Source: Cellulomonas iranensis NBRC 101100 = JCM 18110 | GTDB taxonomy: Bacteria; Actinomycetota; Actinomycetes; Actinomycetales; Cellulomonadaceae | Direction: 5' to 3' | Assembly: GCF_001552375.1 (NCBI RefSeq) | Contig: NZ_BCRB01000001.1 | Coordinates: 39,776 to 103,775, forward strand | Length of the DNA: 64,000 bases | Shown: piece after piece, positions 6,987 to 18,898 of the stretch | Layout of the letters: each line of letters begins with the position of its first letter | How positions within the stretch are numbered: the first letter of the stretch is position 1 | Program-made: the position numbers and the translations under genes | Notes under the pieces: model-generated | What the model saw: the letters and a program-made list of their open reading frames with translations, nothing else | What the model was told of the DNA's origin: nothing | The model's database searches: none

Positions 6987-8081
6987 GTGGCCGAGCAACG
7001 CACGAAGGTTCTCGTGGTCGAGGACGACGGTGACACCGCGGGGTTCTTCCGCACGGTGCTGGAGCGACGCGGCGGCATGGACGTCACCGTGTGCGGGGAC
7101 GCCGTCTCGGCGCTCGCGGAGGTTGCGCGGCAGACGCCCGACGTGATCCTCACCGACATCCAGATGCCCGGCATGAGCGGGCTCGAGCTGCTCGGCGAGC
7201 TGCGCGCGCAGGCGCCCGGCGTGCCCGTCGCGGTGATGACGGCGTTCGCGTCCGTCGACTACGCGGTCGAGGCCCTGCGCCGCGACGCCGACGAGTTCCT
7301 CGTCAAGCCCGTGACCGCCGCGCAGCTGCTCGAGAAGGTCACCGGGCTCGCCGCGGAGGCGCGCCGCCGCCGCGACGCCGCGGGCGCGCGCGACGTCGTG
7401 CTCGCGATCGGCGCGCACCCCGACGACGTCGAGATCGGCGTGGGCGCGACGCTCGCGTCGCACCGCGCCGCGGGCGACGCCGTCGTCATCCTCACGCTGT
7501 CCGGCGGCGCGGTCGGCGGCGACGCCGACGTCCGACGCCACGAGGCGCTCGCCGCTGCGGGCGTCATCGGTGCGCGCCTGTACCTGCACGACTTCGAGGA
7601 CACCCGCATGGACCCCGCGAACGGTCTCATCACCGTCATCGAGGACACCGTGCGCGAGGTGCAGCCCACCGTCGTGTACACGCACTCGTCGCACGACCGC
7701 CACCAGGACCACCGCGCCGTCCACGAGGCCACGATGGTCGCGACGCGGCGCGTGCCCGCCCTCGCGTGCTTCCAGAGCCCGTCGTCGACCATCGACTACC
7801 GGCCCAGCCGGTTCGTGCCCGTCGACGGGTTCGTCGAGACCAAGCTGCAGATGCTCGCGGCGTTCGCGTCGCAGGCGCACCGCGACTACATGGCGCCCGA
7901 CGCCGTGCGGGCCACCGCGCGCTACTGGTCGCGGTTCGGCACGGGCACGTACGCCGAGCCGCTCGAGACGGTGCGTGCCGCCGCGATGCTGTCGGGGCTC
8001 GCGGCCACCACGTCCACGGCGGGCATCGCCGCCGCCGCGACGCTGCCCGAGCAGACGGCAGCAGGGGAGGGGACCGCATGA
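6987..8081 (+). CDS. Response-regulator receiver fused to a PIG-L deacetylase
   Basis: Residues 5-120 form a CheY-like receiver with acidic pocket E12-D13-D14, phosphoacceptor D57 (TDIQMP), T85 and K107. Residues 135-340 form a PIG-L/LmbE zinc-dependent N-deacetylase with AHPDDVE (143-149) and the second metal motif HDRHQDH (236-242). A deacetylase output domain on a receiver is unusual: phosphorylation would control an enzyme that removes N-acetyl groups from amino sugars. The GTG at 6987 is preferred over the one at 6948 because AGGAGG ends six bases before it. The stop overlaps the next ATG. The cognate kinase is probably the last gene of the operon. Confidence 0.88.
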   Translation: MAEQRTKVLVVEDDGDTAGFFRTVLERRGGMDVTVCGDAVSALAEVARQTPDVILTDIQMPGMSGLELLGELRAQAPGVPVAVMTAFASVDYAVEALRRDADEFLVKPVTAAQLLEKVTGLAAEARRRRDAAGARDVVLAIGAHPDDVEIGVGATLASHRAAGDAVVILTLSGGAVGGDADVRRHEALAAAGVIGARLYLHDFEDTRMDPANGLITVIEDTVREVQPTVVYTHSSHDRHQDHRAVHEATMVATRRVPALACFQSPSSTIDYRPSRFVPVDGFVETKLQMLAAFASQAHRDYMAPDAVRATARYWSRFGTGTYAEPLETVRAAAMLSGLAATTSTAGIAAAATLPEQTAAGEGTA

Positions 8082-9055
8082 CCCGCACCACCCGCGTGCT
8101 CGTGACCGGGGCCGGCGGGCCCGCCGGCGTCGCCGTGATCCGCTCGCTGCTGCGCCGCGGCGACGTCGAGGTCCTCGCGGCCGACATGGACCGGTGGGCC
8201 AGCGGGCTCTACCTGGTCCCCGCCGACGCGCGCCGCCTCGTGCCCGCGGGCCGGGCCGACGACTTCGTCGACACCGTGCGGCGCGCGTGCGCCGACGACC
8301 GGGTCGACGTCCTGATCCCCACCGTCGACGTCGAGCTGCCGCGGCTGGCCGCGGTGCGCGACGAGCTCGCCGCCGCCGGGACGCTGCTCGCCGCGCCGTC
8401 GCTGCGCACGCTCGACACGTGCCTCGACAAGCTCGCGCTCGCGCACGCCTGCACCGGTGCTCTGCGGGTGCCCCGCACCGAGCTGCTCGGCACGCCGCAG
8501 GCGCTGTCCGGGTGGCAGTTCCCCGTGATCGTCAAGCCGCGCCGCGGCGCGGGATCGCGCGGCGTGCGGACCGTCGCCTCCGAGCGCGAGCTCGACGCGG
8601 TGCACGACGAGGACGACCTGCTGGTCCAGGAGCTCCTCCCCGGCCAGGAGTACTCCGTCGACGTCTTCGCCGACTCGACCGGCCACGTCGTCGCCGCGGT
8701 GCCGCGCGCACGGCTGCGCGTCGACTCGGGCGTCGCGGTGGCGGGTGTGACGCTGCACGACGACGAGCTCGTCGCGACCGCGGCCGCCGTGGCCCGCGCC
8801 GTCGGCCTGACCTCGGTCGCGAACGTCCAGCTCAAGCGCGACGCCGACGGCGTGCCCGCGCTGCTCGAGGTCAACCCCCGGTTCCCCGGGGCGATGCCGC
8901 TCACGATCGCCGCCGGGGTCGACATGCCGTCGCTCCTGCTCGACGACGTCCTCGGACGCGCCGTGCCGCGGCACGTCGCGCACACCGAGATCGCGAACGT
9001 CCGCTACCTCGAGGACGTGTTCCTCGGCGTGGACGAGGTGCTGCCCGCCCCATGA
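8078..9055 (+). CDS. ATP-grasp ligase
   Basis: This 325-residue ATP-grasp protein would join a carboxylate to an amine or similar nucleophile using ATP. An N-terminal Rossmann-like segment (VLVTGAGGPAGVAVI) resembles the carbamoyl-phosphate-synthase and PylC-type ATP-grasp enzymes. It is followed by FPVIVKPRRGAGSRGV (ATP-binding lysine and glycine loop), VQELLPGQEYSVDVF, and the metal-binding LLEVNPRFPG. The ATG overlaps the preceding stop and the stop overlaps the next start, so translation is coupled with the deacetylase fusion and the PHP enzyme. The substrate is unknown. In this operon the likely acceptor is an amino group exposed by the PIG-L enzyme, but that is inference. Confidence 0.88.
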   Translation: MTRTTRVLVTGAGGPAGVAVIRSLLRRGDVEVLAADMDRWASGLYLVPADARRLVPAGRADDFVDTVRRACADDRVDVLIPTVDVELPRLAAVRDELAAAGTLLAAPSLRTLDTCLDKLALAHACTGALRVPRTELLGTPQALSGWQFPVIVKPRRGAGSRGVRTVASERELDAVHDEDDLLVQELLPGQEYSVDVFADSTGHVVAAVPRARLRVDSGVAVAGVTLHDDELVATAAAVARAVGLTSVANVQLKRDADGVPALLEVNPRFPGAMPLTIAAGVDMPSLLLDDVLGRAVPRHVAHTEIANVRYLEDVFLGVDEVLPAP

Positions 9056-9780
9056 CGCAGCCCCGCCTCGACGGCGACCACCACGTGCACTCGACGTTCT
9101 CGGACGACGCCCGCAGCACACCGGCCGAGAACCTCGCCGCCGCGCGCCGGGCCGGGCTCCGCGAGATCCGCATGGTCGACCACGTCCGCGCGTCGTCGAC
9201 GCACGTGCCCGCCATGCTCGCCGCGGTCGCCGCGCTCCCGGCCGTCGAGGGGCTGCGCGTGCTCACCGGCGTCGAGGCGAAGATCCTCGACGTCGCCGGG
9301 ACGATCGACGCGCCCCGTGACGTGCTCGCCGCGCTCGGGACGCCCTCGGGCGCCGACCGCGTGCTGCTCGCCGACCACCAGGTCCCCGGGACGGACGGGC
9401 CGTGGAGCCCGTCGACGACCCTGTGGCTGCTCGACGAGGGTCGCGTCACGCGCGCCGACGTCGTCGAGCTCGTGGTGACGGGCACGCTGCGCGCCGTCGA
9501 GCGCGCCGGGCGCGCGCAGCTCGCGCACCCGTTCTCGATCCTGCCGAAGGTCGGGATCGCCGAGGACGACGTCCCGGACGACCTGCTGGACGCGCTCGCG
9601 GGCGTGCTCGTCGCGACCGGCACGCCGGTCGAGGTCAACGAGAAGTGGCGCTGCCCGGGTCCGCGCGTCGTCGCGCGCCTGCGCGCCGCGGGCGTCGCGC
9701 TCGTCGCGTCGACCGACGCGCACCACGCGGACGACGTCGGCGTCTACCGCTGGCTGCGCGGCGCGCAGGGGACGGCGTGA
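9052..9780 (+). CDS. PHP-domain phosphoesterase
   Basis: This 242-residue protein has the polymerase-and-histidinol-phosphatase fold. Metal-binding motifs are visible: DHHVHSTFSDD near the N terminus, MVDHVR, GVEAKI with the Glu ligand, AHPFS, and STDAHH near the C terminus. Such enzymes hydrolyse phosphomonoesters with two or three metal ions. Its length fits a stand-alone phosphatase rather than a polymerase-linked domain. It overlaps both neighbours by four bases. In context it may dephosphorylate a sugar or amino-sugar intermediate of the pathway encoded by the operon. Confidence 0.87.
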   Translation: MTQPRLDGDHHVHSTFSDDARSTPAENLAAARRAGLREIRMVDHVRASSTHVPAMLAAVAALPAVEGLRVLTGVEAKILDVAGTIDAPRDVLAALGTPSGADRVLLADHQVPGTDGPWSPSTTLWLLDEGRVTRADVVELVVTGTLRAVERAGRAQLAHPFSILPKVGIAEDDVPDDLLDALAGVLVATGTPVEVNEKWRCPGPRVVARLRAAGVALVASTDAHHADDVGVYRWLRGAQGTA

Positions 9781-11267
9781 GCTGGCCCGCGGTCGGGCAC
9801 GACGTGCTCGTCACGTTGCTCGTCGTGCTCGTCGTCGTCGGGATCGTCCCCGCGCTCGCGGGCGTCTACCAGTACCTGCTCGTACCGGTGCACGGCCTGC
9901 GCAACCACCTGCGGCGCGCGGCCTCGCACCTGCCGCGCGTCGCCGTCGTCGTGCCCGCCTGGAACGAGGGCGCCGTGCTCGCGGCGTCGCTCGAGCGGCT
10001 CATGCGCCTCGAGTACCCGGCGGACCGGCTGCGCGTGTACGTGGTCGACGACGCGAGCACCGACGACACGCCCGACGTCGTGCGCGCGAAGGCCGCCGAG
10101 CACCCGGGGCGCATCCACCTGCTGCGGCGTGAGCAGGGCGGCCAGGGCAAGGCGCACACGCTCAACCACGGCATCGAGCACCTGCTGCGCGACGACTGGA
10201 TGCAGGCGCTGCTCATCATGGACGCCGACGTCATCTACCGGCCCGACTCGTTGCGTCGCATGACCCGGCACCTCGCGGACCCGCAGGTCGGCGCCGTGAC
10301 CGCGTACATCCGCGAGGGCAGCGGGCGGCCCGGCGCCGTCGCGCGGTTCATCGGCTACGAGTACGTCACCGCGCAGGCGTGCGCGCGCCGCGCGCAGAAC
10401 GTCATGGGCGCCGTCGCGTGCCTCGCGGGCGGTGCGCAGCTGCACACGCGCGCCAACCTCGAGGCGATCGGCGGCCGCATCGACACCTCGACGCTCGCCG
10501 AGGACACGTTCTCGACGTTCCTCACGCAGCTCGACGGCCGCACGGTCGTGTTCGACGGCCAGGCCGTCGTGCTCGCCGAGGAGCCGGACTCGGTGCGCGC
10601 GCTGTGGAAGCAGCGCGTGCGCTGGGCGCGCGGCAACGTGCAGATCACCGCGCGGTTCCGCCGCACGTGGTTCCGGCCCGCGCGCGGGCACCGGCTCGGG
10701 CGGCTCGACTTCGGGCTCGTCTGGTTCTCGGTGTTCGCGCTGCCGTTCACGCTCGTCGCGGCGTCCACGGGGTTCATCGGCCTGTACTTCGTGTCGCCGG
10801 GCACCGCGCAGACCCTGTTCGGGCAGCTGTGGTGGTTCGGGCTCGGCACGTACCTGTTCATCACGATCACGACGCTGCTGGTCGACCTCGACACCGCGCG
10901 TCGCTCGTGGTTCGAGGGCCTGCTGTTCCCCGGCGTGGGTGCGCTCGTGCTGGTCGTCGCGTCGGCGACGCCCGGGTTCTGGCTCGACACCGTGCCCGCC
11001 TGGCTCGGGATCACGCTGACGCCCGCGGGCGTCGAGGCGTGGACCCTGCTGCTCTACTCGTGGCCGGTGCTGTCGATGGTGCTCGCGCGGCTGATCCGCG
11101 ACGTCGAGGGCACGCGGCTGCTCGGCTGGGCGTCGCGACCCCTGCTGTACCTCGTGGGTTACGGACCGCTGCTGTGCGCCATCACACTGGACGCGTACGT
11201 GCGGGAGTGGCGCGGAGCGGCGCAGACGTGGGACAAGACCGAGAAGACGGGCAGGGTCACGGCATGA
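9777..11267 (+). CDS. Membrane GT2 glycosyltransferase (polysaccharide synthase type)
   Basis: This 496-residue family 2 glycosyltransferase has one N-terminal membrane segment (residues 8-30), a catalytic domain (50-300) and about five C-terminal membrane segments. Catalytic motifs are VVDDAST, MDADV (D149, D151), LAEDTFS with the base Asp, and QRVRW (279-283), the QxxRW signature of processive synthases such as PgaC, NodC and cellulose synthase. It should use a UDP-sugar and extend or transfer a sugar at the membrane. The GTG start overlaps the preceding stop, and the stop overlaps the next ATG. With a deacetylase in the same operon, an N-acetylated sugar polymer or glycolipid is a plausible product. 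Confidence 0.9.
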   Translation: MSWPAVGHDVLVTLLVVLVVVGIVPALAGVYQYLLVPVHGLRNHLRRAASHLPRVAVVVPAWNEGAVLAASLERLMRLEYPADRLRVYVVDDASTDDTPDVVRAKAAEHPGRIHLLRREQGGQGKAHTLNHGIEHLLRDDWMQALLIMDADVIYRPDSLRRMTRHLADPQVGAVTAYIREGSGRPGAVARFIGYEYVTAQACARRAQNVMGAVACLAGGAQLHTRANLEAIGGRIDTSTLAEDTFSTFLTQLDGRTVVFDGQAVVLAEEPDSVRALWKQRVRWARGNVQITARFRRTWFRPARGHRLGRLDFGLVWFSVFALPFTLVAASTGFIGLYFVSPGTAQTLFGQLWWFGLGTYLFITITTLLVDLDTARRSWFEGLLFPGVGALVLVVASATPGFWLDTVPAWLGITLTPAGVEAWTLLLYSWPVLSMVLARLIRDVEGTRLLGWASRPLLYLVGYGPLLCAITLDAYVREWRGAAQTWDKTEKTGRVTA

Positions 11268-11437
11268 ACGCACACCGGCACGCCGACGGACCGCAGGCGT
11301 GGGCGCGCCTGACCGACGACGCCCTGCGCCACGAGATCGAGGCGAACCGGCGCGCGGAGCGCTGGTTCACGGTGGCCGGCGCGTGCGCCGCGCTGCTGAC
11401 CGTCCTGGTCGTCCTGGTCGTCGCGGCCGTCCGATGA
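11264..11437 (+). CDS. Small membrane protein in the PIG-L/GT2/kinase operon
   Basis: This 57-residue protein has a charged N-terminal half (residues 1-33, predicted helical) and one hydrophobic segment, about 36-56. The ATG overlaps the stop of the glycosyltransferase, and its own stop overlaps the kinase start, so the four-base junctions argue that it is real. Small single-span proteins next to GT2 synthases often act as accessory subunits (as PgaD does for PgaC); that is analogy only, as no family was recognised. Confidence 0.75.
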   Translation: MNAHRHADGPQAWARLTDDALRHEIEANRRAERWFTVAGACAALLTVLVVLVVAAVR

Positions 11438-13272
11438 GCCCGTCCCGCCGCGACGCCGTCGACGCGGCAGCCCTCGAGGACGCCGCGCCGCGCGAGGACG
11501 AGAAGGCCTCGACCGCCTCGCCGCAGCCGGAGCTGCGCTACCTCGGCCCGGTCGCGCGGTACCTCGGCTCGGGCGCGTCCGTGGTCGAGCGGCAGCTGCC
11601 GTTCGCGATCCTCATGACGCTCGCGCTGCTGGCGCTGCTCTCGCCGGGGCTCGAGGCGACCTCCGGCTCGGCGGTGGTCCTCGCGGCCGCCGTCACCGTC
11701 GCGTGCCTCGTGCTCGCGGCCTTCGTGCCGTGGGAGCGGCTGCCGGAGTGGGCGCCCGAGGCGCTGGCCCTCCTGCAGTTCGTCGCGGTCGCGGCCCTGC
11801 GGCAGGGGTCCGGCGGCATGACGTCGCCGTTCGCGGGCATGGTGCTGCTGCCCGCGCTCGCGCTCGCCGCGCGCGCCGGCATGGTCGGCGTGCTGCTCGG
11901 CACGCTGGGCGCGGCTGCGACCGTGCTGCTCGGGCTCGCGCTGAGCCCCTCGACGCACGCCTCCCAGACCGTCGTCGTCCGCAGCCTGTTCGTCGCGGCC
12001 ATCGCCCTCATCATCGGGCTCGTCGTGCAGGAGTCGACGGCGCGCCTGCGGCAGCGCAACAAGGTGCTCGCGCGGCTGCAGGCCGAGCAGGCGGACGCGC
12101 TGCGCCGGACACGGGAGGCGGCCGCGTCGCTCGGCAAGTCCGTGTCGCTGCGCCGCGCCGCGCACCAGCAGCTCGTGTCGGTGATCGACTCGGCCACCGA
12201 GCAGGCGATCATCGCGACCGACGCCGACGGGATGGTCGAGGTGTTCAACGCGGGCGCCGAGCGGCTGCTCGGGTTCGCGCAGGGCGAGGTCGTGGGGCGG
12301 CGGTACCTCACCGAGTTCCACCTGCTCGACGAGCTGCTCGAACGCGACCCGCAGGACGGTGCGCCGCCCGCGGCGTCCGACCACCCCACGCTGCTGCGGT
12401 CGGTCCTGGCGCCGCGCGCGGCGGCCGGCAAGGACGTACGGGACTGGACGTACGTGCGTCGCGACGGCTCGCACGTCACGGTGCACCCCGCGGTGACGCG
12501 CCGCACCGACCACGACGGGGCGGTCGTCGGCTACGTCGTCGTCGCGACCGACGTGACGGCGGACCGCGAGGCCGCGCGGCTCAAGGACCAGTTCGTCGGG
12601 CTCGTGAGCCACGAGCTGCGGACCCCGCTGACGGCCGTGCTCGGCTACGTCGAGCTGCTGCTCGACGAGACCGAGGAGCTGACGGAGGACCAGCGCGAGT
12701 ACCTGCAGATCATCGACCGCAACGCGCGCCGTCAGCTGCGCCTCGTGAGCGACCTGCTGCTGACCGCCCAGATGGACGCGGGCACGTTCTCGATCTCGCC
12801 GCAGCCCGTGGACCTCGCGACGATCGCCGCGGCGTCGCTCGCGACCGCGGCGCCCGCGGCGGCCGCCGCCGGGATCACGCTCGAGAGCGACCTCGCGCCG
12901 ACGCCCGCGCACGCCGACCCCCTGCGGCTCGGGCAGGCGGTCGACAACCTCGTGGCCAACGCGCTGAAGTTCACCGACCGCGGCGGCACGGTGCGTCTCG
13001 TGGTGCGCCCGCAGGCCGACGGCGGCGGGCGGCTCGCCGTGAGCGACACCGGGATCGGCATCCCGCCCGACGAGCTGACCCACCTCACGGAGCGCTTCTA
13101 CCGCGCGAGCACGGCGACGCGGCGGGCGGTGCCCGGCGTGGGCCTGGGGCTCGCGATCACGCGTGCGGTCGTGGAGGCGCACGGCGGGCACGTCGGCGTG
13201 ACGAGCGCGGTCGGCGAGGGCACGACGTTCACGGTGACCCTGCCGCCCGCGCCGTCGGCCGCAGGGGCGTGA
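11434..13272 (+). CDS. PAS-containing membrane histidine kinase
   Basis: This 612-residue sensor kinase has about five or six hydrophobic segments within residues 50-205, a short coiled linker, a PAS domain about 245-380, and then the catalytic core. H393 in SHELRTPL is the phosphorylated His. The ATP-binding domain shows NLVANALKF, DTGIGIP and GVGLGLAI. It ends the operon, and its ATG overlaps the preceding stop. The likely partner is the receiver domain fused to the PIG-L deacetylase in the first gene, so the two signalling parts bracket the enzymes. The short N-terminal tail before the membrane region has no signal sequence. Confidence 0.92.
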   Translation: MSPSRRDAVDAAALEDAAPREDEKASTASPQPELRYLGPVARYLGSGASVVERQLPFAILMTLALLALLSPGLEATSGSAVVLAAAVTVACLVLAAFVPWERLPEWAPEALALLQFVAVAALRQGSGGMTSPFAGMVLLPALALAARAGMVGVLLGTLGAAATVLLGLALSPSTHASQTVVVRSLFVAAIALIIGLVVQESTARLRQRNKVLARLQAEQADALRRTREAAASLGKSVSLRRAAHQQLVSVIDSATEQAIIATDADGMVEVFNAGAERLLGFAQGEVVGRRYLTEFHLLDELLERDPQDGAPPAASDHPTLLRSVLAPRAAAGKDVRDWTYVRRDGSHVTVHPAVTRRTDHDGAVVGYVVVATDVTADREAARLKDQFVGLVSHELRTPLTAVLGYVELLLDETEELTEDQREYLQIIDRNARRQLRLVSDLLLTAQMDAGTFSISPQPVDLATIAAASLATAAPAAAAAGITLESDLAPTPAHADPLRLGQAVDNLVANALKFTDRGGTVRLVVRPQADGGGRLAVSDTGIGIPPDELTHLTERFYRASTATRRAVPGVGLGLAITRAVVEAHGGHVGVTSAVGEGTTFTVTLPPAPSAAGA

Positions 13273-13330
13273 CGCGGGCGCGCCGGGTGCCCTGCGCCGG
13301 GCCCGCGCGCGGCCGGGGCAGAATGCCCGC

Positions 13331-14908
13331 GTGGCCGACGACGTCCTGACGACACCCCCGCCCGCCGACCGGCAGCCCGCCGGGGACCGCCCGGAGGCGG
13401 CGCCCCCGGCCGAGGGGGTGTTCACCAACCCGGTGGTCTGGCAGGACTTCGCCGACGGCGACGTCATCCGCGTCGGCGACGTCTACTACTACTCGGCGTC
13501 GACCATGCACTACTCGCCGGGCGCGCCGATCCTGCGGTCGTACGACCTCGTGCACTGGGAGCACGCGGGCCACTCGGTGCCGCGTCTCGACTTCGACGAC
13601 GAGCGCTACGGCCTGGTCGGCGGGCACCGGTACGTCAAGGGCATCTGGGCGTCGACCCTGGGCTACCGGCCCGGCGACGCGACGTTCTACTGGTACGGGT
13701 GCGTCGAGCAGGACCGCACGTACCTGTTCACGGCGCCCGCGGTCGAGGGGCCGTGGACGCGCCGCGCGCGCCTCGAGACGCCGTACTACGACGCGGGGCT
13801 GCTCGTCGACGACGACGACACGCTGTACGTCGCGTACGGGAACACCACGATCAGCGTCGCGCAGCTCAGCGCCGACGGGACGCGCGAGGTGCGTTCGCAG
13901 GTGGTGCTCGAGACGCCCGCGAGCATCGGCGTGCTCGAGGGCGCCCGGTTCTACAAGGTCGACGGGACGTACTACGTCTGGCTGACGCGCCCCGCGAACG
14001 GGCAGTACGTGCTGCGCTCGGCGTCGCCCTGGGGGCCCTACGAGCTGCGCGAGGTGCTGCTCGACCTGCCGGGGCCGGTCGAGGGCGGCGGCGTGCCGCA
14101 CCAGGGCGGGCTCGTGCGCACGCCCGCGGGGGACTGGTGGTACATGGCGTTCACCGACGCCTACCCGGGCGGTCGCATGCCGACGCTCGCGCCCGTGACG
14201 TGGGAGGACGGCTGGCCGGTGCTCGGCACGGTCGACGGCCGGTGGGGCACGACGTACCCGCGTCCCGCGCTCGGGCCCGGGCCCGGGGTGGAGCCGCTCA
14301 CGGGGGCGGACACGTTCCCCGGTCCGCGGCTCGCGCCGCGCTGGGAGTGGAACCACGACCCCGACGTCGAGCGGTTCACGGTGGGCGACGGCCTGCACCT
14401 CACGACCGCGACGGTCACCGACGACCTGTACGCGGCGCGCAACACGCTGACGCACCGGCTGCAGGGACCGACCTCGACCGTCACGGTCGAGCTGGACCTG
14501 GCGGGCACGCTGCCCGGCGACCGCACGGGGCTCGCGATGCTGCGCCAGACGTCCGCCTGGGTGGGCGTGCGGCACGAGGCGGACGGCTCACGCCGGGTCG
14601 TCATGACCGACGGCCTGACGATGGACGCGTCGTGGGACACCGTGAGCACCGGGACCGAGCGCGCGGCGGCGCCGCTGACGGGGGCGCGCGTGTGGCTGCG
14701 CGTCGAGGCCGACGTGCGGCCCGGCGGTGCGGGGGCGGCCTTCGCGTGGAGCGCCGACGGCCGGACGTTCGCGCCGCTGGGCCCGTCGTTCGCGCTGGAC
14801 GCCGACTGGCGGTTCTTCATGGGGTACCGCGTCGGGATCTTCCACCACGCGACCGTCGCGCTCGGCGGGACCGCGACGGTGCGGCGGTTCGAGCTCGCGA
14901 CGCCGTGA
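13331..14908 (+). CDS. Cytosolic GH43 glycoside hydrolase with C-terminal beta-sandwich
   Basis: This 525-residue family 43 enzyme (beta-xylosidase or arabinofuranosidase type) starts at a GTG and has no signal peptide; a Pro-rich tail of about 28 residues precedes the domain. The five-blade propeller shows FADGDVIRVGD (probable base D42), YDAGLLVDDDD (pKa-modulating Asp) and LEGARFYK (acid E203). Residues from about 330 onward form a second beta-sandwich as in GH43 subfamilies with a C-terminal xylan-binding module. The next gene encodes a secreted paralogue with very similar GH43 sequence throughout. This copy probably acts on imported oligosaccharides. It starts 58 bases after the kinase gene and may have its own promoter. 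Confidence 0.9.
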   Translation: MADDVLTTPPPADRQPAGDRPEAAPPAEGVFTNPVVWQDFADGDVIRVGDVYYYSASTMHYSPGAPILRSYDLVHWEHAGHSVPRLDFDDERYGLVGGHRYVKGIWASTLGYRPGDATFYWYGCVEQDRTYLFTAPAVEGPWTRRARLETPYYDAGLLVDDDDTLYVAYGNTTISVAQLSADGTREVRSQVVLETPASIGVLEGARFYKVDGTYYVWLTRPANGQYVLRSASPWGPYELREVLLDLPGPVEGGGVPHQGGLVRTPAGDWWYMAFTDAYPGGRMPTLAPVTWEDGWPVLGTVDGRWGTTYPRPALGPGPGVEPLTGADTFPGPRLAPRWEWNHDPDVERFTVGDGLHLTTATVTDDLYAARNTLTHRLQGPTSTVTVELDLAGTLPGDRTGLAMLRQTSAWVGVRHEADGSRRVVMTDGLTMDASWDTVSTGTERAAAPLTGARVWLRVEADVRPGGAGAAFAWSADGRTFAPLGPSFALDADWRFFMGYRVGIFHHATVALGGTATVRRFELATP

Positions 14909-14938
14909 GGTCCGTCCGTGCCGTGACCCCGCACGTGT

Positions 14939-14954
14939 GGTGAAACGCTTCGAC
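14939..14954 (+). promoter_or_regulatory. Motif A: GGTGAAACGCTTCGAC, LacI-like operator
   Basis: This 16-mer occurs identically at 53990-54005, upstream of the CE3 esterase gene, and its first nine bases recur at 58999-59007 by the pectate lyase gene. The core GAAACGCTTC resembles LacI-family operators. It lies 138 bases before the secreted GH43 start. Confidence 0.55.
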
Positions 14955-15039
14955 ACCGCGTGAGGTCTTGTCGGCGGCGGCGCGCCGTGGGCAGCATGAC
15001 GCCATCCCGCCGTGCACGACACCGACGTCGTGCGACATG

Positions 15040-15055
15040 GTGTGAACGATCACAC
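15040..15055. promoter_or_regulatory. Motif B: GTGTGA-N4-TCACAC palindrome
   Basis: GTGTGA (15040-15045) and TCACAC (15050-15055) form a perfect inverted repeat with spacer ACGA. The same half-sites and spacing recur at 59014-59029 between the pectate lyase and PfkB genes. It lies 37 bases before the start codon, overlapping the likely leader or promoter. Confidence 0.55.
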
Positions 15056-15092
15056 GACGTCGTCGGCGGTGCGCCCGCCCGAGGAGCACGCC

Positions 15093-18798
<3,706 letters not shown>

Positions 18799-18811
18799 CG
18801 TCGAGAGACAG

Positions 18812-18845
18812 CCGCCCCCGCACCGGGTCGACGGTGCGGGGGCGG
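18812..18845. terminator. 13-bp bidirectional hairpin terminator
   Basis: CCGCCCCCGCACC (18812-18824) pairs perfectly with 18833-18845 around an eight-base loop. It sits between the convergent xylanase and DUF2891 genes, so it could serve both strands. Confidence 0.65.
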
Positions 18846-18898
18846 CCCCACGTCCGGGGGCGCGCGTCGTCGGGCCGCAGCGTCCGCGCGGACCCGCG

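Noticed and set aside
6545..7174. Longer start for the oxidoreductase gene, up to 7174
   Set aside because: It would run through the promoter-operator region and the divergent receiver gene; homologues start at MFVSTQIQL-like sequence.
11299..11433. Upstream extension of the histidine kinase
   Set aside because: The extension overlaps the small membrane protein gene in another frame; ATGA coupling at 11434 is better supported.
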